Shown here in pieces: positions 8,600 through 18,967 of a stretch of DNA of 64,000 bases (positions within the stretch are counted from its first letter, which is position 1; each line of letters starts with the position of its first letter). The stretch covers positions 1 to 64,000 of the forward strand of contig DASRJR010000174.1 in assembly GCA_035649395.1 (NCBI GenBank). Direction: 5' to 3'. Made by a program: the position numbers and the translations under genes. The notes under the pieces were generated by a model that saw only the letters and a program-made list of their open reading frames with translations, was not told where the DNA came from and ran no database searches. This stretch comes from Gp6-AA40 sp035649395 (lineage in GTDB: Bacteria; Acidobacteriota; Vicinamibacteria; Vicinamibacterales; UBA2999).

Positions 8600-9823
8600 A
8601 TGGCCGATCAAAACCATCAGCACGGCCGCCGACCGCACTTCCATCGCGGCCGCCGCGGTCCGGATCGACGCGGCAACGACCGCCGCCATGCGCCGCCGCA
8701 ACAGGAGCAGCCGCCCGCGCGCGACCATGTCGACGTCGAGCAGATCATGCGAGAGATCCGCTCGCGCATCTCCCAGCGGCACGGCATCGACCTCACGACG
8801 CAGCAGATTCAGGAGCTCGCGGCACGCCGCCTCGAGGCGATCCTCGACCCTCGTACAGTGAAGCCGTCGTTGCTCGAGCAGCTTCGCCGCAGCGCCGGCA
8901 ACCCGATTGAGCCGCGTCCGGAGGATCCGTCGCTGTCGTACACCTTCGAAGCCACGACGCTGTACGAAACGCCACACGGGTTCCTCCGTTTCATGCGCCG
9001 TCTGCTGCATCCAATTCTGAAGCTGTTCTTCAACCCGAACCCGTTGATTCAGGCGTTGAACACACAAACTCGGATCAACCAGGCGCTCCTGGCACGCGAC
9101 GCGGAGCGCGAGCGCAGGCAGACGGAATGGAACGCGCTGCACTACGACATCCTGCAGCGGCTCGTCACGGAGATTTCGCGAACGAGTCTCGAGGCGCAGG
9201 GCTTGTCGATGCGCGTGGAATCGCTTGCCGCCAAGGTCGACTTCAACGAGCGGCGCGTTCGCGGCATGGAGAACACGCTGCATCAATCACGGCCCGCATC
9301 GCGACCCGTCGAGCCGGCCAGCGCACCGGCGCTCGCCGCACCAGTCACGCGTGAAGGCGCACCCAGCGAGGCAACGGCAGGCGACACTGGGCGCGAGGGC
9401 AGTTCAGAAGGTGGACGACGTCGACGACGGCGCCGGCGTGGCCGTCGTCCCCAGCTCGGTACGCCACTCGAGGGTGCGACTCCCGCTCAGGGCATCGATC
9501 AGGCGGGGCCGCTGGCGATGGGTGAAGTCGACACCGAACCCGAGCTCGACGACGAAGACGATGAGATGCCGGGAGGGGAGCCGGGAGGGGAGGCCTTGCT
9601 CGATGGGCCCGCGTCGGAATCTGACGAACCGCCCGCGCCGACTCCACCCGAAGTCGAACCAGACTACACGTTGGATCCCTTCGCAGCGACGCCTTCGGTG
9701 GACGCCGTTCACTCGCCCTCCACCACATCGGACCCACCGGCCGGCGCATCAAGCGAGCAGCCGCAGGACGCAACCGGTTCGCCGCAGTCGACCGAGACGC
9801 CCGATTCCGGCACGAGCTCGTAG
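8600..9823 (+). CDS. Basic coiled-coil protein with disordered acidic C-terminus
   Basis: A 407-residue protein I do not recognise. Residues 1-45 are rich in His, Arg and Gln. Residues 45-100 form charged helices (EQIMREIRSRISQRHG). Residues 130-155 contain a hydrophobic FMRRLLHPILKLFFNPNP stretch. Residues 160-225 look like a coiled coil. The tail from about 240 is disordered, with a run of eight arginines followed by an acidic, proline-rich segment. It starts 3 nt after the DUF362 stop and precedes two glycosyltransferases, so it may be a scaffold for glycan assembly. That role is inference. Confidence 0.8.
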   Translation: MADQNHQHGRRPHFHRGRRGPDRRGNDRRHAPPQQEQPPARDHVDVEQIMREIRSRISQRHGIDLTTQQIQELAARRLEAILDPRTVKPSLLEQLRRSAGNPIEPRPEDPSLSYTFEATTLYETPHGFLRFMRRLLHPILKLFFNPNPLIQALNTQTRINQALLARDAERERRQTEWNALHYDILQRLVTEISRTSLEAQGLSMRVESLAAKVDFNERRVRGMENTLHQSRPASRPVEPASAPALAAPVTREGAPSEATAGDTGREGSSEGGRRRRRRRRGRRPQLGTPLEGATPAQGIDQAGPLAMGEVDTEPELDDEDDEMPGGEPGGEALLDGPASESDEPPAPTPPEVEPDYTLDPFAATPSVDAVHSPSTTSDPPAGASSEQPQDATGSPQSTETPDSGTSS

Positions 9824-9877
9824 TGTCCGGGCTCCTGCCGCGCAGCTTTCGCGGACGCGGTCAACCGGACTCACTCC

Positions 9878-11194
9878 ATGAAGATCGCGATCGTCGTCCA
9901 GCGGTACGGCGCTGACATCAACGGCGGTGCCGAGCTGCACGCGCGCTACATCGCCGAGCACCTCGCGGCTCATGGCGACGTGCGTGTGCTCACGACGTGC
10001 GCGCGCGACTACATCACGTGGCGCAACGAGTGGCCGGCTGGTGAGGAGATCGTGAACGGCATCGCGGTCGAACGGTTCCCGGTCGCACGCGAACGCGACC
10101 TGATCGACTTCAGGGAACGGTCGGCGATCGCGTTCAACCATCGGCACTCCGTCGAGGACGAGCTCCGCTGGCTGGAAAGCCAGGGGCCGTACAGCCCCGC
10201 CCTGGTCGCCCGACTGCGTGAAGCCGCGAATGAATTCGATTTTCTCGTCCTGTTCAGCATTCGATACGATCACTCGTACCGCGGCGCTCGCATCGCGCCG
10301 AACAAGGCGGTGCTCGTGCCGACCGCCGAACGCGAAGCCTCACTCGGCATGGCCGTGTTCCCGCCGGTGTTCCGCGGCGTACGCGCCATCATGTACAACT
10401 CCTTCGAAGAGCAGTCGCTCATTCACGCCGTTTCTGCAAACGAGCACGTGCCCGGAGCGGTGGTCGGCATTGGATCCGAGATTCCCGACACGGTTCATGC
10501 CGAGCGCGCGCGACACGCATTCGGCCTGCACAATCCCTTCCTGGTGTACGTGGGACGCATCGACACCAACAAGGGATGTGCGGATCTGTTTCGAGATTTT
10601 GTCGATTACGTGGACCGCAGCGGACGTGTCCTCGATCTGGTGCTGATTGGCAGCGCAGTACTGCCGATTCCTTCGCACCCGCGCATCCGCCATCTCGGCT
10701 TTCTCAACGACGCGGACAAGTTCGACGTGATCGGCGCGGCGGAACTGCTCGTGATGCCGTCGCCGTACGAAAGTCTTTCGATGGTGGCGCTCGAGGCGTG
10801 GGCGCTCGAAAAGCCGGTCCTGGCGTCAGGGCGATGCGACGTGCTCGTCGGTCAGTGTTTGCGCAGCAACGGCGGGCTGTATTACATGAACGCTGGCGAG
10901 TTCGGCGCGATTCTCGACCGTCTTCTGTCCGATCCGCACATGTCCGCTGCATTGGGCCGCTGCGGTAAGGAGTACTACCAGCAGAATTACTCGTGGCCCG
11001 TGATCGAGGGCAAGTATCTGTCGATGTTCGAACGCTTGCGAAAGGAGCCGCCCACGCACGCGATGGAGACGTTGCCGGGCTGGTGGGCGCGTCGACGACG
11101 GAACGCACCACCTGCCGAGGCCGTCGTCGCAGGTCTGCCCGCTGGCCCGGCCGCCATGCCGCAAGCGGCACGGAAGCAGGCCGCTCTCACATAA
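9878..11194 (+). CDS. Glycosyltransferase family 4 (GT-B fold)
   Basis: A 438-residue retaining GT-B glycosyltransferase. The N-terminal domain begins KIAIVVQRYGADINGGAELHAR, the usual acceptor-side start. The nucleotide-sugar side has YVGRIDTNKGCADLF and the EX7E motif in PYESLSMVALEAWALEKPV. The C-terminal 40 residues are Arg/Ala/Pro rich and probably disordered. It sits 13 nt before a paralogous glycosyltransferase. Donor and acceptor cannot be read from sequence. Confidence 0.92.
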   Translation: MKIAIVVQRYGADINGGAELHARYIAEHLAAHGDVRVLTTCARDYITWRNEWPAGEEIVNGIAVERFPVARERDLIDFRERSAIAFNHRHSVEDELRWLESQGPYSPALVARLREAANEFDFLVLFSIRYDHSYRGARIAPNKAVLVPTAEREASLGMAVFPPVFRGVRAIMYNSFEEQSLIHAVSANEHVPGAVVGIGSEIPDTVHAERARHAFGLHNPFLVYVGRIDTNKGCADLFRDFVDYVDRSGRVLDLVLIGSAVLPIPSHPRIRHLGFLNDADKFDVIGAAELLVMPSPYESLSMVALEAWALEKPVLASGRCDVLVGQCLRSNGGLYYMNAGEFGAILDRLLSDPHMSAALGRCGKEYYQQNYSWPVIEGKYLSMFERLRKEPPTHAMETLPGWWARRRRNAPPAEAVVAGLPAGPAAMPQAARKQAALT

Positions 11195-11207
11195 TGGATA
11201 GGCTGCA

Positions 11208-12485
11208 ATGAAGTTCGCGTTCATCGCGCCGCGTTACGGCGCCGACGTCACATCGGGACCCGATCACGCGTGCCGGCTGCTGGCCGAGCAGGTGTCCGCG
11301 CGTCACGACGTTGACGTGCTGACCACCTGCGCCCGCGAACCGGGAGCCTGGAAAAACGACTACGCGGAAGGAGCCGACCGGGTCCGCGGCGCGCTCGTCC
11401 GGCGTTTTGCCGTCGCTCAGGCGACCGACCGGTCGTCGCTGCATGCGCTGAGCCGTCGGCTCCAGGTGGAGCCGCCGTCGAGGACGGACGAGGTCGACTG
11501 GGTTCGACTGTACGGCCCCTCGTCTCCCGGGCTCATCGACCACCTCAAGCGGCAGCACCGTTCGTACGACGTTCTGGTCTTCTTCGGTCTCCAGCATTCG
11601 TTGACGGTGCTTGGTCTCGAAACGGCCCCCGAGCGCAGCGTGATCTTCCCGTACTTGCGGTTGCGGCCGGAGCTGCGGTTCGGGCTCTGGAGTGACGTGC
11701 TGCAATCGGCGAAGGGAGTGGGCTACTTCTCCGAGGCAGAGCGGCGCCTGGTGCGCTCGTACGTCGGACTCACACCGTCGCACGACGAAGTGGTCTGCAT
11801 CGGCGTCGACCCGCCGCCGATGCAGTCGTATCCGCGTCATCAGCAGGACCCGGCCGACGTGATCGTTGATGAAAGCGACGCCTCATCCGATAGCCCGCCG
11901 GTGGAGTCAGACGACTATCTCGCGCGGCGCGGGGTTCCATTCCGCCGGCGCCATCGACTCTACGGCAGCTTCGTGCTCTACGGCGGCCGCGTTGAACCGG
12001 ACAACGGCTGCGAAGAAATGCTGGAGTACTTCGATACCTACGCCGCTTCGGACGAGGACGCGATGCTCGTTCTGATGGGCGTCAAGATGATGAAGGTGCC
12101 GGAGGAGCGCTACCTTCGAATGGCCGGCGTGCTCCCCGAGCGCGAGCGGATGATCGCGTATGAGGCCGCAACCGTCACGATCGCGCCGGCGGCCGACGAC
12201 CTCGTCGCGCAGCCGCTGCTGGAGAGCCTTGCCGTCGGGACGCCAGTCCTGGCGAACGGCGCGAATCCGGCCGCGGTCGAACACTGCCGCCGCTCGAACG
12301 CCGGCCTCTACTACACGAATCGAGACGAGTTTGTCGCGGCGCTCACCCAGCTGACGACGAACGCGCGGCTGCGCGAGCGGCTTGGCGAAAACGGTCGCGC
12401 ATACATCCGCCAACACCATCGCTGGGACGGCGTCCTCGGCCGATTCGAACGGCTGATCGCACGCGCTCGCACGCGCGCCGCGTGA
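11208..12485 (+). CDS. Second, divergent glycosyltransferase (GT4-like)
   Basis: A 425-residue paralogue of the preceding enzyme. It shares the opening pattern (FIAPRYGADVTSGPDHACRLLAEQ against VVQRYGADINGGAELHARYIAEH) and YGGRVEPDNGCEEMLEYF. The EX7E region is altered: PAADDLVAQPLLESLAVGTPVLAN lacks the first glutamate at its usual place. An acidic insert of about 30 residues lies near positions 215-245. It may be a catalytically altered partner of the upstream enzyme. The gene ends at a pair of palindromic repeats. Confidence 0.82.
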   Translation: MKFAFIAPRYGADVTSGPDHACRLLAEQVSARHDVDVLTTCAREPGAWKNDYAEGADRVRGALVRRFAVAQATDRSSLHALSRRLQVEPPSRTDEVDWVRLYGPSSPGLIDHLKRQHRSYDVLVFFGLQHSLTVLGLETAPERSVIFPYLRLRPELRFGLWSDVLQSAKGVGYFSEAERRLVRSYVGLTPSHDEVVCIGVDPPPMQSYPRHQQDPADVIVDESDASSDSPPVESDDYLARRGVPFRRRHRLYGSFVLYGGRVEPDNGCEEMLEYFDTYAASDEDAMLVLMGVKMMKVPEERYLRMAGVLPERERMIAYEAATVTIAPAADDLVAQPLLESLAVGTPVLANGANPAAVEHCRRSNAGLYYTNRDEFVAALTQLTTNARLRERLGENGRAYIRQHHRWDGVLGRFERLIARARTRAA

Positions 12486-12486
12486 A

Positions 12487-12547
12487 GTCCGGCTAAGGCC
12501 GGACACGACGATTTCCGTGACGTCCGGCTGAAGCCGGACACGACGAT
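12487..12547. repeat. Two tandem 26-bp palindromic repeat units
   Basis: Two copies of GTCCGGCTnAnGCCGGAC followed by ACGACGAT, at 12487-12512 and 12522-12547 (period 35 bp). Each 18-bp core is a near-perfect hairpin. They fill the gap between two convergent genes and resemble dispersed REP-like elements; a related palindrome lies at 59109-59128. They may also act as a two-way terminator. Confidence 0.7.
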
Positions 12548-14011
<1,464 letters not shown>

Positions 14012-14013
14012 GA

Positions 14014-16953
14014 TCAAACCTGACTGGTCTCGCCTGACCGGAAGTGCTGTACCGCCAAGGCCGGACGATCGTCCGCGACGGCAGGGAACGATAGGATGAA
14101 CCGAGTGCCCTTCCCAACCACGCTGTCGCAATCGACGACGCCGCCGTGCTCTCGCACGATGCCATACGTGATCGACAGTCCGAGGCCCGTGCCCTGACCG
14201 ATCGCCTTTGTCGTGAAGAACGGATCGTAGATGCGGGCCAGATACTCGTTGGGGATGCCTGAACCTGTGTCTGCAACCTCCGCGATGGCGCGACTGCCTT
14301 GCGCCCGAGTGGCGACGGAGAGCCAGCCGCCTTTCGGCATCGCATCGCGGGCATTGAGGAACAGGTTGAGGAATACCTGCTGTAATTTGTGTTCCTGAGC
14401 GAGGACCACGACCGGCGTCTCGCTCAAGTCGCGCCGTACGCGCACGCGCTGCGTCTCGAACTGGTGTTCGAGCAGCGCCAGCACATCGACAATGACGAGG
14501 TTCACGTCGACGATCGACCGCTCGGAGGAGGTCGGCCGTGAAAGCGTCAGGAGGCCGTTGACAATCTTCGCGGCCCGGAACGTCTGCCGTTCGATCTTCT
14601 CCAGCAACTGCGTCCGAGGATCCTTGGGATCGGCACCCTCGAGCAGCATCTGCGTGAAGCTGGAGATGCCGGTCAACGGCGTGTTGACCTCGTGAGCCAC
14701 GCCCGCGGCAAGCAGACCGATCGACGCCATCTTCTCGGAGATCCGCAGATGTTCTTCCAGCTGCATCCGTGCGGTCACGTCTTCGATGATCACAATCGTG
14801 CCTGCAGTCGTGACGTCCTCCCCCTGCGGGCGACGCAGCGGCATGACGGCGACGTTGGCGATCAGCGCAATGCCGGGGCGGGATCCGCGCGGAGACAGCG
14901 GAACGCGCGACAGCGTGGCTCCATCGGGTGTGTCTCGCCTGGCCGCGCGAACCGCCTCGACGAACGGCGCATCGAAGAGGTCATCGAACAGACGCCCGGC
15001 GGCCTCCGCATGCGGGATGCCGTAGAGCTGTTCCAGTGTGTGGTTCCACCGCACGACGCGTTCGTCACGGTCGATCACCAGCAGCCCATCGTCGAGTGAT
15101 TCGAGGATGTTCTCGTTGAAGGCGCGCATCCGATCGAGCTCGACGGCCTTCACGTGCAGCTGGCGATAGAGCCGCGCATTCTCGAGGGCGGTCGCCATCT
15201 GCCCGGCAACGGCGGCAAGCAGGGCCATGTCCTCGCTGCTCAACGGGTCCCCGGAATTCTTCCGTCCGAGCGCGAGCACGGCGATCGTGCCCTCTTTCGC
15301 CACGCAGGGCACGAAGTAGTACAGCCCGGCATCGCGCCAGAACTCGATCTCCTCGGCCGCAAACCGGCCGACCGCCGTCGGGTCGTCGAGCGTGACGTTG
15401 TGGCCTTCCACCAGTCGGGCGCCGATCGCTGAGCGCTTCGGCAGTCCGGGCGGGTGGCTGCTGCCGAATCCCAGCGCCCACATCGAGCCGAAGTGCGGCG
15501 CCGCTTCGTCCTCGAGCAGGAGCGCCATTCGATCAACCAACAGCGTCTCGACGACTCTCGACACCAGCCGCTCGGCCAGGCGATTCAGATCGAGATCGCT
15601 GTTCAAGTCGCGCGCAAACCCCAGCAAGGCACGCCGGTAGTCGTAGCGGTCACGATAGAACGCGCGGTCGACCAGGTTCTGAACAAACGTCTTCAGGGGC
15701 GGCGTCAGCAGGACAGCCACCAGCGTGGCGAGAAATGCCAGCACCCAATCGTTCGCCGCGCTTCCCTTCAGCACGACGCGCTGCACGGCCTCGAGCAGAA
15801 TCGCGTAGATCGCGACCATCGCCGCGAGCGCCGCGGCATATACCAGCGCGCGTTTGACGATGACCTCGATGTCGAGCAGGCGGTATCGCACGATCGCCGA
15901 CGCATACGTCAGCGGGATCAGACTCAGCGGAATCGCCGACAATTCCATCGGCAGCGACGGCTCGACACCCAGCACGTACGGGAGCGCGTAACCGAGGGCG
16001 AACGTGCCGGCGCCAAGCGCCGTGCCCCACGCGATCCAGCGGAGCTGGCGACGAGCGGTGATCGTGCGCACGTGCGACAGCGCACGAATCAACGTCACGA
16101 AACCGCTGATCAGGCAGGCCGCCAGATAGAGCAGCTCGAGCCGATCCAGCAGCGACACGATCGAGACGAACAGCCGCGGATCATTGGCGCTCTGCGCGAC
16201 GGCCATGATGCGCGTCAGGCCCATCGCCACAGCGGGCAGATAGAACGCAACAATGACCGAGCGTCCGAGCACTCCCTCCATCCATCGACGCGGGCGCTCG
16301 GGGAAGACCAGCGTGAAATGCAGGAAGAGCGGCGGGAGTGCAAGGATCGAGACGGCGTCGGACCAGTAGAACACCCAATCGAGCCGATCGAGACGGCCGC
16401 TGAACGAGAAGGTGATGACACCGAAGAACGCGACCGCCACCCAGAAGAAGTGCAGGGTTGCCGGATCGCGTGGCCGACGCAGACGAACCGCACCGCCGAC
16501 GAGCAGTGTGAAGATGCCCACCGCGGCGAGCACGAAGTACAGTGCACCGGGTCCGTTCGGCAACGGCGCGACACGCACATCGACGACCTCGCGCGTGCCA
16601 AGCCTGAGCATCGTGTAACGAAGCATCTGATCTCGACGGGCCGAATGCAGGAACGCCAGGACATCAGACGCGCTTTGAACGGGCCGATCGTCGATCGCGA
16701 TCAGCACGTCACCCGGTTTGAGACCGGTCGTTGCCGCGGGGCCGCCGGGCGCGATATCGGCGACAACGACGCCGGCGTCGCTCTCGCTCCACAGCACTCC
16801 GTCTTCGAACTCGTGCCACGTCGCACGCGTAGCGACGTTGGCCGCGCCGAGGCAGAGCAGGACCGCCACAACGACCAGCGGCACCGCTGGTCTCGTCCAC
16901 CGGCCCCACATGGCCGGGATTCGCGCACCAATCCAATGACTAGAACGTCTCAT
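14014..16953 (-). CDS. Membrane sensor histidine kinase: PDZ, multi-TM, GAF, PAS, HisKA, HATPase
   Basis: A 979-residue sensor. After one N-terminal TM comes a PDZ-like domain (DIAPGGPAATTGLKPGDVLIAID, about 65-120), then about eight TM helices (to 430), a GAF-type domain (about 460-610) and PAS (about 635-740). The H-box is GLLAAGVAHEVNTPLTG, followed by an HATPase domain with NLFLNARDA and DTGSGIPNEY. The start at 16953 is preferred because a TTG 30 nt earlier lies inside the upstream terminator's T-tract. It is paired with the sigma-54 regulator downstream. A periplasmic PDZ may sense misfolded or C-terminal peptides; that is inference. Confidence 0.93.
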   Translation of the reverse strand: MRRSSHWIGARIPAMWGRWTRPAVPLVVVAVLLCLGAANVATRATWHEFEDGVLWSESDAGVVVADIAPGGPAATTGLKPGDVLIAIDDRPVQSASDVLAFLHSARRDQMLRYTMLRLGTREVVDVRVAPLPNGPGALYFVLAAVGIFTLLVGGAVRLRRPRDPATLHFFWVAVAFFGVITFSFSGRLDRLDWVFYWSDAVSILALPPLFLHFTLVFPERPRRWMEGVLGRSVIVAFYLPAVAMGLTRIMAVAQSANDPRLFVSIVSLLDRLELLYLAACLISGFVTLIRALSHVRTITARRQLRWIAWGTALGAGTFALGYALPYVLGVEPSLPMELSAIPLSLIPLTYASAIVRYRLLDIEVIVKRALVYAAALAAMVAIYAILLEAVQRVVLKGSAANDWVLAFLATLVAVLLTPPLKTFVQNLVDRAFYRDRYDYRRALLGFARDLNSDLDLNRLAERLVSRVVETLLVDRMALLLEDEAAPHFGSMWALGFGSSHPPGLPKRSAIGARLVEGHNVTLDDPTAVGRFAAEEIEFWRDAGLYYFVPCVAKEGTIAVLALGRKNSGDPLSSEDMALLAAVAGQMATALENARLYRQLHVKAVELDRMRAFNENILESLDDGLLVIDRDERVVRWNHTLEQLYGIPHAEAAGRLFDDLFDAPFVEAVRAARRDTPDGATLSRVPLSPRGSRPGIALIANVAVMPLRRPQGEDVTTAGTIVIIEDVTARMQLEEHLRISEKMASIGLLAAGVAHEVNTPLTGISSFTQMLLEGADPKDPRTQLLEKIERQTFRAAKIVNGLLTLSRPTSSERSIVDVNLVIVDVLALLEHQFETQRVRVRRDLSETPVVVLAQEHKLQQVFLNLFLNARDAMPKGGWLSVATRAQGSRAIAEVADTGSGIPNEYLARIYDPFFTTKAIGQGTGLGLSITYGIVREHGGVVDCDSVVGKGTRFILSFPAVADDRPALAVQHFRSGETSQV

Positions 16954-16981
16954 CCAATGAAATGGAGTGCAAAACAGCGTC

Positions 16982-17005
16982 AAAAAATGGGGAGCATCGC
17001 TCCCC
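16982..17005 (-). terminator. Intrinsic terminator of the receptor-like operon
   Basis: On the minus strand, GGGGAGC, loop GAT, GCTCCCC is followed directly by ATTTTTTG: a 7-bp GC stem plus T-tract. It ends the 20164-17047 transcription unit and separates it from the histidine kinase gene. Confidence 0.8.
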
Positions 17006-17046
17006 GTGTTCTCCTCTTCCGCACGGCCCGCTCTCGCGAGCGGACG

Positions 17047-18924
17047 TCAGAACTTGACCGTCACACCTCCGAGCACACGCTTCGGCGGCCGAACGACCAA
17101 CGCTTCGTCGTAGATCGTCGTTTCACCCAACTCTTCTTTGAACAGGTTGCTGACCGCTACGAGCATCTCCCACTGCGCGTTCGTGAAATCGAGGAACGGC
17201 AGCGCCTGATTGACCTGGACGTCGAAGCGCGTTCGCGCCGTCGCCAGGGCCGGGATCGCATCCGCCGCCGCAAGCGCGGCGTTCAACTTGTAAATCACGA
17301 AGACGCGCGTCGACGTCGGCGCGACGACACTCTCCACGGATGCCGTCAGATCGTGCACGCGATCTTCGGTCCGCAGAACGGACCGCTCCAGCGCGGCCAA
17401 CGCGTCGAAGTCGGGTGAGCGGCGATCCCACACGGCATCGGCTTGTGCGTAATCAACAGTCGCCCGCAGGCGATCACTGACCGAACGGCTGACGGTGACG
17501 CCCCATCCGCGCGCGCCGTACGCGCCCGCCGATCCGACCTCGTAATGTCCGATGCCCGACGCCGACGGGATGTCCGCAAGGCCCACACCGAACACCGTGA
17601 CCAGCTGATTCTCGACGCGCTGATCGAATACGCGAACACCGACGACCACGTCGCCGGGCCAGGTGCGTTCGACGCCGACTTCAACCTGATCGTGGCGTTC
17701 GGGGTGGAACATGCCGTGCGCAACCGGCGCGAATGTCCGCTCGGGAGGCAGCCACAGACCGATGCTGGACGGCAGGAACTCTTCGGCGCCCGGCGCGACC
17801 TGCCGTCTCGACATCGACGCACGCAGCGTCAGGCTGTCACGCCGCAGCGGCTGCACGGCGATGCTGGCACGCGGGCTCCAGAGCCCAGGATCGCTCAGGT
17901 AGTCGTACCGCGAGTACTTCGCCCCGTAGCTCACACGAAGCGGACGTGCGATCTGCCAGCTGTCGAACGCATACATCGAACCGACGACCCGGCTGCCGTC
18001 GCGTATCGCCGCCAGGGCGTCGCCGTTGCCGCCGAGATACCGCTGCATGCCGTACGACACGCCGGCTTCGTAGGCGTGGACGGACGGCGTGTGCCGCGTG
18101 TAGGACCCGGCCAGAATCCACGAGGCCAGATCGCCCTGCGTCACGGTGCCACGCATCGTCCAGTCGCCCTGCGCACCCGGCGCCTCGAGCGACACGAACG
18201 CGACGCTCTTCGGCAGATCCACGTTCATCGAGAACAGATCCTGCGGTCGATCGAACGAGGTGGTCGTCAGCAGGTGAAACTGGCCGCTCATCGACAGATC
18301 GTCGAACAACGACGACGCCAACCGCGCAGAGGAGCCGACGGCGTGACTCAAACCGCCGATCGGACCGCCGAAGAACGATTCATGCTGTCCAAGGTCCGCG
18401 ATCGCCTGGTCGGCGTCCTTGAGCACGCTTCGTCTGGCGTGGCGCAGCCGCCACGCGACCTCGTCATGGGCGTGATCGCCGTCGGAGCGCTCGACGGGTT
18501 CAACCGGTGCCACTCCGGCGGCAACCACCGGGGGAGTCGACGACGCCTCGGCGCGGCGCGTCAGCTCGATCGTCGACGTATTGCGACCATCGGGCGTCAC
18601 CTGAACGATGCGCCCGCGCGAGGGGACGTATTCCTGAAGATGGGCGCGAACGAGATAGGGTCCGGCGGGGAGATCGCGGAAGGTAAACCGTCCGTCGCGA
18701 TCGGAAACCGCGAAGGCCGAGGTCGACCCGAGCGCTGAGACGATCGCGCCCGCGAGCGGCTGGCCGCCATCGTCCTGAACGAGACCGCGAAAATCGCACA
18801 GCCGCGCCGCGGCCACATGGGTGACCGCGGACACGGGCGGCACGGCCGCCCGCTGTGCGAATGCGGGCGAGACCGTCGCGCACACCACGACTCCGACACC
18901 ACACGAGAGGAGGACTCGGATCAT
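17047..18924 (-). CDS. TonB-dependent-receptor-like outer membrane protein with carboxypeptidase-regulatory domain
   Basis: A 625-residue secreted protein. The signal peptide (1-24) ends VSPAFAQ. Residues 40-125 form a carboxypeptidase-regulatory/Ig-like domain (GLVQDDGGQPLAGAIVSAL, GRFTFRDLPAGPYLVRA). The rest is rich in alternating strands typical of a beta-barrel and ends with VLGGVTVKF, a C-terminal Phe typical of barrels. It resembles the barrel portion of Acidobacterial TonB-dependent receptors but is short, and a full plug domain is not obvious. It is probably co-transcribed with the gene 43 nt upstream. Confidence 0.75.
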   Translation of the reverse strand: MIRVLLSCGVGVVVCATVSPAFAQRAAVPPVSAVTHVAAARLCDFRGLVQDDGGQPLAGAIVSALGSTSAFAVSDRDGRFTFRDLPAGPYLVRAHLQEYVPSRGRIVQVTPDGRNTSTIELTRRAEASSTPPVVAAGVAPVEPVERSDGDHAHDEVAWRLRHARRSVLKDADQAIADLGQHESFFGGPIGGLSHAVGSSARLASSLFDDLSMSGQFHLLTTTSFDRPQDLFSMNVDLPKSVAFVSLEAPGAQGDWTMRGTVTQGDLASWILAGSYTRHTPSVHAYEAGVSYGMQRYLGGNGDALAAIRDGSRVVGSMYAFDSWQIARPLRVSYGAKYSRYDYLSDPGLWSPRASIAVQPLRRDSLTLRASMSRRQVAPGAEEFLPSSIGLWLPPERTFAPVAHGMFHPERHDQVEVGVERTWPGDVVVGVRVFDQRVENQLVTVFGVGLADIPSASGIGHYEVGSAGAYGARGWGVTVSRSVSDRLRATVDYAQADAVWDRRSPDFDALAALERSVLRTEDRVHDLTASVESVVAPTSTRVFVIYKLNAALAAADAIPALATARTRFDVQVNQALPFLDFTNAQWEMLVAVSNLFKEELGETTIYDEALVVRPPKRVLGGVTVKF

Positions 18925-18967
18925 CGTCGTGCTCGTTTCATGCGCGCGCGCCCCGCCCGCGCCCGCG

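Noticed and set aside
15454..17418. 654-codon plus-strand open frame antisense to the histidine kinase
   Set aside because: Composition is extreme (Arg, His and Gln rich), no domain is recognisable, and the opposite strand encodes a well-formed sensor kinase. It is a high-GC shadow frame.
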